Positions 6,283-10,771 of a stretch of 10,771 nt of DNA are shown in pieces. The notes under the pieces are model-generated. The model was not told the origin of the DNA. It did no database searches and worked only from the letters and a program-made list of their open reading frames with translations. The number at the start of each line of letters is the position of its first letter. The first letter of the stretch is position 1. Both the position numbers and the translations under genes were made by a program. Source of the stretch: Phycisphaeraceae bacterium (GTDB taxonomy: Bacteria > Planctomycetota > Phycisphaerae > Phycisphaerales > Zrk34); contig JANQJT010000310.1 in NCBI GenBank assembly GCA_028281485.1, positions 1 to 10,771 of the forward strand. The letters are read 5' to 3'.

Positions 6283-6870
6283 ATGCAAGGGGCGATCGGG
6301 TTCGATAATCGGCTCACGCGTCCGGCTCGCTCGACTCGTATCGAGCCCGTCTGTCCGTCTGTCGTGCAGCGTGCCCGCTCCGGTAACCGCCGGGCCCGCG
6401 CCGAGTTGCTCACGCGTCTGGCCGATGTGTGGTACCGCTACTGCCTGTCGCAGCTGCGCGATGAACACGCCGCGCGTGATGCCGCCCAGGAATCGGCCAC
6501 ACGCTTCCTGGCTGGGTTCGGTCGATTCAAGGGCGACTCACGCATCGAGACCTACGCCATCGGCATCGCCGTCAACGTCTGCCGCGAACACAAACGCAAG
6601 CGCACACACGCATCCGATCACGACCATGAACCACCCGCACCCGACACCCACCGCCCCGACACCCGCGCCCAGCAGCGTGAAGAACGCGACCGCATCACCG
6701 CGCTCATCGATCGGCTACCTGACAGGCAACGCGAGGCCGTGGTGTTGCGATACTTCGAGCAGCTGCCGCTGGCCGACGTCGCCGAGTCGATGGGTTGCGC
6801 CCTCGGCACCGTCAAGGCGACGCTCGCCCATGCCCTGCGATCGCTCCGCAAGCAATGGAGCCAATCATGA
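6283..6870 (+). CDS. ECF-type RNA polymerase sigma factor
   Basis: A 195-aa protein with the two ECF core regions. Residues 28-107 match sigma region 2, with the DAAQES segment at 66-71 (counterpart of the usual 'DxxQE' core-binding motif) and FKGDSRIETYAIGIAVNVCRE where 'F-R-WL--IA-N---D' is normal. A His/Asp/Pro-rich linker (108-130) joins it to region 4 at 137-190, with LPDRQREAVVLRYFEQLPLADVA and a helix-turn-helix GCALGTVKATLAHALRSLR. It should direct RNA polymerase to its own regulon, often including this operon. GGAG (6273-6276) six bases before ATG 6283 supports the start. The TGA overlaps the next ATG (ATGA at 6867-6870). I see no recognisable ECF promoter pair in 6214-6282. Which ECF group it belongs to cannot be judged. 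Confidence 0.9.
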   Translation: MQGAIGFDNRLTRPARSTRIEPVCPSVVQRARSGNRRARAELLTRLADVWYRYCLSQLRDEHAARDAAQESATRFLAGFGRFKGDSRIETYAIGIAVNVCREHKRKRTHASDHDHEPPAPDTHRPDTRAQQREERDRITALIDRLPDRQREAVVLRYFEQLPLADVAESMGCALGTVKATLAHALRSLRKQWSQS

Positions 6871-7307
6871 CCCGCATTAAACGACCCATGCGATCCGCCG
6901 CCGACGCGTATCACGCCGCGCAATACCCCGGCGACATCCTGGCCGACATCGAGCCGCCTCGCACCTTCCGTCTGCGTTGGTCCCTCGCCGCGGCCGCCTC
7001 CCTGCTCATCGTCGGTCTGATCTCCCTGCTCCAATCCCCCGCGACGACGAACAACGACACCGTTGCCGGTGATTCAACGCCCCCGATCGTCGCCGACACC
7101 TCGCAACCGGCACAGGCTACGCGTGCCGTTCCCTCCGCACCGATGGCGTCGGTCCCGTTCAAATCCGTGAAGATCAACGCGGCGGTGGGGCGGCAGGGCC
7201 TCGACACCGCATTCAGTAAAACCCCGCGCTTCAGGCGCATGACATCAAATCACCTGGCCTTCTCGGCCTTCCCAACCCGGAACTCGAACAAGGAGAATCC
7301 ACTATGA
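6867..7307 (+). CDS. Single-pass membrane protein, probable non-canonical anti-sigma factor
   Basis: A 146-aa protein with a 37-residue basic N-terminus, one membrane helix at about 38-56 (SLAAAASLLIVGLISLL) and an extracytoplasmic Ser/Thr/Pro/Ala-rich tail. It follows the sigma gene with an ATGA overlap and a GGAG site (6857-6860) inside the sigma gene. That position and single-pass topology are what is expected of an anti-sigma factor holding the sigma protein at the membrane. However, no zinc-binding HxxxCxxC motif is present and the cytoplasmic part is very short, so the assignment rests on context. It could also be a regulon member. Its last codons carry the AAGGAG site for the next gene, whose ATG overlaps its stop. 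Confidence 0.7.
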   Translation: MTRIKRPMRSAADAYHAAQYPGDILADIEPPRTFRLRWSLAAAASLLIVGLISLLQSPATTNNDTVAGDSTPPIVADTSQPAQATRAVPSAPMASVPFKSVKINAAVGRQGLDTAFSKTPRFRRMTSNHLAFSAFPTRNSNKENPL

Positions 7308-7828
7308 CTCGCAACTTTACCTTTTCACTGCTGCTGATGTTCCTCGCCGCGCTGTTCATCGGCGCCTCGATCAGCAACACGCCCACCGTCGCCGAGGAGA
7401 CCGGCCTCTCGATCGCCGAGTTCCCGCAATTGGCTATGGATCATGACAAAGACGATGAACATCATCGCCACGGCCGCCATCACGATGACGAAGATGAATG
7501 CGATGAAGAGGGCTGGGACGACGACTGGGACGGCATGGAAGAGTTCGAGATGATGATGGTGGAGGTCGAGATGTTCAGCGATCTGCTGGGGCTGATCGAT
7601 CAGTACACCGCCATCGCCGCCGATGCCGACAAGGCCGCCATCGCCGCGGTGCTCGCCGTCGATGAGTATCTCGACGAAGAGCAGTCCGTTGCCCTGCTCA
7701 ACGAGATGCTGGGCAACCCGCGGGTCAAGCCGGCCGTCAAACGTGCCATCCACCTGAAGATGCTCGACATCGTCGAAGACGATGCCGCCAAGCAGCACCT
7801 GCGAGCCCTCATCCTCGGCGACCTGTAA
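7304..7828 (+). CDS. Secreted His/Asp/Glu-rich protein of the sigma-factor operon
   Basis: A 174-aa protein with a signal peptide (hydrophobic 7-20, likely cut near TVA-EE at 30). Residues 46-79 are packed with Asp, Glu and His: six histidines (47, 53, 54, 56, 59, 60), one cysteine (66) and an acidic DDDWDGMEE stretch. The C-terminal half (about 85-174) is Ala/Leu/Asp-rich and helical. The segment looks able to bind divalent metal ions (Ni, Co, Zn, Cu or Ca), though this is composition, not a known motif. The gene joins the sigma and membrane genes by ATGA overlap and an AAGGAG site eight bases upstream. It could be a periplasmic sensor, like CnrX in concept, or an output of the regulon. No homologous family is recognised. 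Confidence 0.8.
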   Translation: MTRNFTFSLLLMFLAALFIGASISNTPTVAEETGLSIAEFPQLAMDHDKDDEHHRHGRHHDDEDECDEEGWDDDWDGMEEFEMMMVEVEMFSDLLGLIDQYTAIAADADKAAIAAVLAVDEYLDEEQSVALLNEMLGNPRVKPAVKRAIHLKMLDIVEDDAAKQHLRALILGDL

Positions 7829-7848
7829 TCCGCCCGCCTCCCCGCATG

Positions 7849-7881
7849 AAAAAACCCGCGTCCACACGGCGCGGGTTTTTC
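7849..7881. terminator. Bidirectional terminator between convergent genes
   Basis: AAAAACCCGCG (7850-7860) and CGCGGGTTTTT (7870-7880) are perfect complements of 11 bp around a 9-base loop. The G+C core is flanked by A- and T-runs, so the hairpin can end transcription of the plus-strand sigma operon and of the minus-strand redoxin gene, whose stop is at 7902. Confidence 0.9.
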
Positions 7882-7901
7882 ATTGGATTGTGAGACGGCG
7901 A

Positions 7902-8507
7902 TCAGCCGCCGAAGTAATCCGGGGCGTTGCCGGCGGCCCACTTGATGTTGCAACCGGCGCTGGGGTACTGCTTGTCCGGCGCCGGTTGTCCCATGAGCAG
8001 CGCATCCAGCGCCGCGCGCAGGTCCGCGCCGTCGGCCGGCGTCGTCTCGTAGTCGTACACGCCGCTGTCGATGCGGTGGGGCCGGGTCGCGTCGAGCTGG
8101 CCGCGGTAATACAGCTTGTGGTCGACGTCGAACAGGAACAGGTCCGGCGTGCACGCCGCGGTGTACGCCTTGGCCACCGCCTGCGTCTGGTCGTAAAGAT
8201 AAGCGAACAGGTAACCCCGATCGATCACCTCCTCGGCCATCTTGTCCGGCGCATCGTCGGGATAGTCTCCCGCGTCGTTGGACATGATCGCCACCGCCTC
8301 CACGCCACGCGAGCGGTATTCGTCGGTCAATCGCTTCAACTCCCCCGCCACGTGCTTCACGAACGGGCAGTGGTTGCAGATGAACATCACCACCAGCGGC
8401 TTGCCGGCAAAGTCCGACAGGCTCACCGTGTTGCCGGTCGTGTCGGGCAGGGCGAAATCGGGCGCCGCCGTACCCAGCGGCAGCATCGTGCTGTTGACCA
8501 TGACCAT
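7902..8507 (-). CDS. Thioredoxin-fold redoxin family protein (AhpC/TSA-like)
   Basis: A 201-aa protein. AAGGAG (8520-8515) lies seven bases before ATG 8507 on the minus strand, which fixes the start over a longer frame reaching 8540. The redoxin domain begins TMLPLGTAAPDFALPD. It carries a CxxC active site CNHCPFVKH (Cys44, Cys47) after FAGKPLVVMFI, then CTPDLFLFD (Cys119, with the cis-proline pattern) and YRGQLD. A further Cys186 lies in GCNIKW near the C-terminus. Members of this widespread subfamily are thiol-dependent oxidoreductases or peroxidases; no signal peptide is present, so it should be cytoplasmic. It stands alone, facing the sigma operon and divergent from the rhomboid gene. The family is clear; the physiological substrate is not. 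Confidence 0.92.
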   Translation of the reverse strand: MVMVNSTMLPLGTAAPDFALPDTTGNTVSLSDFAGKPLVVMFICNHCPFVKHVAGELKRLTDEYRSRGVEAVAIMSNDAGDYPDDAPDKMAEEVIDRGYLFAYLYDQTQAVAKAYTAACTPDLFLFDVDHKLYYRGQLDATRPHRIDSGVYDYETTPADGADLRAALDALLMGQPAPDKQYPSAGCNIKWAAGNAPDYFGG

Positions 8508-8526
8508 CGTGCGGCTCCTTGTGCGG

Positions 8527-8545
8527 TTGCGACCACGCAATCATA
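8527..8545 (-). promoter_or_regulatory. Possible -10 box and short inverted repeat upstream of the redoxin gene
   Basis: On the minus strand TATGAT (8545-8540) matches the -10 consensus at 5 of 6 positions; the -35 region is weak. Just downstream, TTGCG-ACCA-CGCAA (8527-8540 on the plus strand) is a perfect 5-bp inverted repeat that could be an operator between promoter and ribosome-binding site. Both are short and may be chance. Confidence 0.25.
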
Positions 8546-8575
8546 GCCGCCGCACCGCGCCGCGGCGACCGGCGT

Positions 8576-8604
8576 TTCACACCCGCCGTCGCCTCGGCTA
8601 TCCT
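8576..8604 (+). promoter_or_regulatory. Candidate sigma-70-type promoter of the rhomboid gene
   Basis: TTCACA (8576-8581, 5/6 to TTGACA) and TATCCT (8599-8604, 4/6 to TATAAT) are separated by 17 bp. They lie about 40 bases before ATG 8645, in the divergent spacer with the redoxin gene. Confidence 0.4.
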
Positions 8605-8644
8605 TTCACTCCGGACGCCGTTTCATTGCTCACGGATCACCCGC

Positions 8645-9838
8645 ATGCTCCTGCCCATCGGCACCGACCGCCGCCACAAACGCTTCCCGCTGATCAACAC
8701 CGCGCTGATCGTTGTCAACGTCTTCGTCTTCCTCGGCACCATGCAGGCGATCGCACAGGTCGATTACCTCTTGGCCAACTTCGCGCCGTTCAGCCAGATC
8801 GCCGACCGCGTCCCCGTTTTCCGCTTCTTCCTGCTGCCGGTCGATTCGGCGGTCCACCAGGTTCACCAGTTCTTCACCTACCAGTTCCTCCACGCCGACT
8901 GGGAACACCTGCTGGGCAACATGCTCTTCCTGTTCGTCTTCGGCAACGCCGTGGAAGATCGCCTCGGTCGGCTGGCCTACCTGTCGTTCTACCTGGCCGG
9001 AGGCATCCTCGCGGGCCTGGGCTACATGGTCTTCGACACCCCCTCGCCCATGCTCGGCGCCAGCGGGGCCATCGCCGCCGTCACCGGGGCCTACCTCGCC
9101 CTGTTCCCCCTCTCGCGCGTCACCATCACGTTCATGTTCGTCTACTTCTGGGAGGTGCCCAGCCTCTTCCTCGTCGGGCTCTACTTCGCCTACGACGTGG
9201 TCATGGCGATGAGCGATCGCTTCGGCGGCGTCGCCTACCTCGCACACATCTCCGGCAACCTCTCCGGTTTCGCCGTCGGCATCGGCCTGCTCTACTTCCG
9301 CATCCTCGATCGGGAGATCTACGACTTCGTCGCGCTGGTCGACCGCTGGAAACGCCGACAACAGATGCGAGCCGTCACACGACAGGGCCATCAGCCCTGG
9401 CTGGGCAGCGCCGGCGTGAAGAAGAAAAAAAACGCCGCCTTCAACGCCGACGACCAGCGCCTCGCCGACGCCCGACAGGCCATCGCCCAGGCGCTCGACG
9501 CCCAGGACACCGCCGCCGCCATCGACCTCTACGACGAGTTGCTCAACGACTACCCCGACCAAGTCCTGCCGCGCGACACGCAATACGACCTGGCCAACTA
9601 CGCCATGAACCACGACCGCCACGCCGCCGCCGCCCACGCCTACGAGCGCTTCCTCGACGCCTACGCCGCAGACCCCCGCATCGACGAGGTCCGCCTCCTG
9701 CTCGGACTGATCTACATCCGCTACCTCGATCGCCGCGAAGACGCCCGCCCCCTGCTCACCGCCGCCGCAGACCGCCTCCACGATCCCGCCCGCCAATCCC
9801 TCGCCCGCCAGCTTCTGTCGGAAATCGACACCGACTGA
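8645..9838 (+). CDS. Rhomboid-family intramembrane serine protease with C-terminal TPR-like region
   Basis: A 397-aa protein. Six or more membrane segments span about residues 15-220. Rhomboid hallmarks are all present: HADWEHLLGNM (83-93), the catalytic serine in GASG (Ser140) and the catalytic histidine in AHISGNLSGF (His201). It should cleave membrane proteins within the bilayer. After a basic linker (233-262, including a run of five lysines, KKKKK, at 258-263 broken only by sequence ends) comes a soluble helical region (about 265-390) with TPR-like repeats: Ala-rich pairs around AIDLYDELLNDYPDQ and AAHAYERFLDAYAADPR. That part may dock substrates or partners. ATG 8645 was preferred over the longer frame from 8519, whose extra 42 residues lie over the divergent spacer and do not resemble the family. 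No strong Shine-Dalgarno is seen. Substrate unknown. Confidence 0.9.
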   Translation: MLLPIGTDRRHKRFPLINTALIVVNVFVFLGTMQAIAQVDYLLANFAPFSQIADRVPVFRFFLLPVDSAVHQVHQFFTYQFLHADWEHLLGNMLFLFVFGNAVEDRLGRLAYLSFYLAGGILAGLGYMVFDTPSPMLGASGAIAAVTGAYLALFPLSRVTITFMFVYFWEVPSLFLVGLYFAYDVVMAMSDRFGGVAYLAHISGNLSGFAVGIGLLYFRILDREIYDFVALVDRWKRRQQMRAVTRQGHQPWLGSAGVKKKKNAAFNADDQRLADARQAIAQALDAQDTAAAIDLYDELLNDYPDQVLPRDTQYDLANYAMNHDRHAAAAHAYERFLDAYAADPRIDEVRLLLGLIYIRYLDRREDARPLLTAAADRLHDPARQSLARQLLSEIDTD

Positions 9839-9852
9839 CGTTGCCCTACAAT
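9825..9852 (+). promoter_or_regulatory. Candidate leaderless promoter of trpF
   Basis: TCGACA (9825-9830, 5/6 to TTGACA) and TACAAT (9847-9852, 5/6 to TATAAT) are 16 bp apart. The ATG at 9860 begins eight bases after the -10 box, so transcription would start at the start codon itself; no Shine-Dalgarno is present. The -35 box lies inside the end of the rhomboid gene. Confidence 0.5.
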
Positions 9853-9859
9853 ACCCCCT

Positions 9860-10531
9860 ATGGATCGTCACACGCGTATCAAGATATGCGGCATCCGAAC
9901 CCCCGACATCGCCGAGGCCGTGGTTGAAGCCGGCGCCGACATGATCGGTGTCAACTTCGTCGAAAAGTCGCCGCGCTACGTGACCCTCGACGAGGCCGCC
10001 GCCGTTTCTGCGACCGTCGCCGGCAGGGCGGAAGTGGTCGGCCTGTTCAAGGACGGCGAAGCCAACGCCATGCGCGACGCGATCCGACACGCGTCACTCG
10101 ACAGGCTCCAACTGCACGGCTGGATCGACGAGCCGCTCATCGGTGAACTCAACCCCATCGAGCTCATCCCCGCCGTGTCCTACGACCAGCGCATCGATCA
10201 GATCATCGCCGAGTGGGACGTCGTCGCCCTCGACTGCGCCCACGTCACCGCGCTGATCATCGACACGCCCGACCCGTCCGGCATCGGCGGCGGCACGGGC
10301 ACGACCTACAACTGGCACGCGCTGCGCGAGGCGATCGACAAGGTGCAACCCACACTGCCCATCGTCCTGGCCGGCGGGCTCACGCCCGACAACGTCGCCG
10401 AGGCGATCGAAACCGTCAGGCCCTGGATGGTCGACGTCGCCAGCGGCGTAGAGTCGTCGCGCGGCGTCAAAGACGTCGGACGCGTCCGCGCCTTCTGCGA
10501 CGCGGTCCGCAGCGCCGGCCCCTCCACGTAA
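9860..10531 (+). CDS. trpF: Phosphoribosylanthranilate isomerase (tryptophan biosynthesis)
   Basis: A 223-aa (beta/alpha)8-barrel enzyme that converts N-(5'-phosphoribosyl)anthranilate to the CdRP ketone, the third step of tryptophan synthesis, in the cytoplasm. Family motifs occur in order: KICGI with catalytic Cys10 (8-12), GVNF (30-33), QLHG (84-87), catalytic Asp135 in LIIDTPD, GGTG (144-147), and the phosphate-binding AGGLTPDN (171-178) and VASGVES (193-199). Length is normal for a stand-alone TrpF. No other trp gene is visible: the rhomboid gene ends 21 bp upstream on the same strand and the next gene is convergent. It therefore appears detached from a trp operon, as is common outside enterobacteria. 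A candidate promoter directly abuts the ATG. Confidence 0.95.
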   Translation: MDRHTRIKICGIRTPDIAEAVVEAGADMIGVNFVEKSPRYVTLDEAAAVSATVAGRAEVVGLFKDGEANAMRDAIRHASLDRLQLHGWIDEPLIGELNPIELIPAVSYDQRIDQIIAEWDVVALDCAHVTALIIDTPDPSGIGGGTGTTYNWHALREAIDKVQPTLPIVLAGGLTPDNVAEAIETVRPWMVDVASGVESSRGVKDVGRVRAFCDAVRSAGPST

Positions 10532-10543
10532 ACACTTGTCGAT

Positions 10544-10771
10544 TCACATCCCCGCTTGCTCATCACCAAGCGCTTCCGCCAGCGCCTCGACGATCGGCAG
10601 GTGCGCCCCCAACGACTCCGCACGATCCAGCCACATCTGAGCCGCTTCCGCGTTGCCCGCCCGGTGCGCCGCCAGCCCCGCCTCCGCCGCCGCCCGCGCG
10701 TCCAGCGGATGGCCCTCGAACCACTGTGCCCACACCGCCGACGCGTCAGCGGGTCGGCCCAGCGCCAGGTA
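10544..10771 (-). CDS. TPR-like repeat protein (partial, N-terminus beyond right edge)
   Basis: The minus-strand frame is open from the window edge to a TGA at 10546-10544, giving the last 75 residues. They are Ala/Leu/Glu-rich helices with a TPR-like rhythm, e.g. AAEAGLAAHRAGNAEAAQMW followed by LDRAESLGAHLP. An internal GTG could be read as a start at 10735, but coding character continues to the edge, so this is the tail of a longer protein. It converges on trpF with only 12 bp between stops, and I see no hairpin there. Function cannot be stated; TPR proteins usually mediate protein-protein contacts. Confidence 0.65.
   Translation of the reverse strand, partial: YLALGRPADASAVWAQWFEGHPLDARAAAEAGLAAHRAGNAEAAQMWLDRAESLGAHLPIVEALAEALGDEQAGM

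Noticed and set aside
8278..9927. Plus-strand frame of 549 codons across the redoxin, rhomboid and trpF starts
   Set aside because: Product is Arg/Pro/His-rich without any domain and conflicts with the frame carrying the rhomboid motifs.
8630..10090. Long minus-strand open frame (486 codons) opposite the rhomboid and trpF genes
   Set aside because: It is antisense to two well-supported genes; its Val/Asp/Glu/Gly-rich product is the usual shadow of GC-rich coding DNA.

Overview
The window is GC-rich with GC-rich third codon positions and holds ordinary bacterial chromosomal genes. The gene set (TolC-family lipoprotein, sigma-54 activator with an unfamiliar N-terminus, ECF sigma cassette with non-canonical partners, rhomboid-TPR fusion, B12-type radical SAM enzyme) suggests a Gram-negative-type bacterium, most likely a planctomycete (Phycisphaerae-like). 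That placement is inferred from gene style only; there is no rRNA or other marker. I saw no tRNA, rRNA, CRISPR array, insertion sequence or prophage gene.

Left part (1-2900, minus strand): a partial TolC-family outer-membrane lipoprotein runs off the left edge. Upstream of it on the same strand is a complete sigma-54-dependent transcriptional activator with intact AAA+ motifs, including GAFTGA, and a C-terminal Fis-type helix-turn-helix. An AT-rich spacer (2889-3053) separates the activator from a divergent plus-strand operon. The spacer holds a good sigma-70-type promoter for the activator, overlapped by a perfect 13-bp palindrome, and a -24/-12-like sequence pointing at the operon.

Middle (3054-6213, plus strand): a tightly packed operon of up to five genes: a possible 70-aa leader protein, a four-helix membrane protein, a B12-binding-type radical SAM enzyme, a CDP-alcohol phosphatidyltransferase and a secreted Skp/OmpH-like protein. 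It ends at a good hairpin terminator. Two of its junctions are ATGA stop/start overlaps. The best reading is an envelope-lipid modification or synthesis module controlled by the divergent sigma-54 activator. The exact chemistry is unknown.

Next (6283-7880, plus strand): an ECF-type sigma factor, a single-pass membrane protein (probable unusual anti-sigma factor) and a secreted protein with a dense His/Asp/Glu segment. All are joined by ATGA overlaps and closed by a hairpin that can end transcription from both sides. The layout resembles envelope-stress or metal-sensing sigma cassettes.

Right part (7902-10771): a convergent thioredoxin-fold redoxin (minus), a rhomboid protease with a C-terminal TPR-like region (plus), trpF for tryptophan synthesis (plus), and the C-terminal end of a TPR-like protein entering from the right edge (minus).
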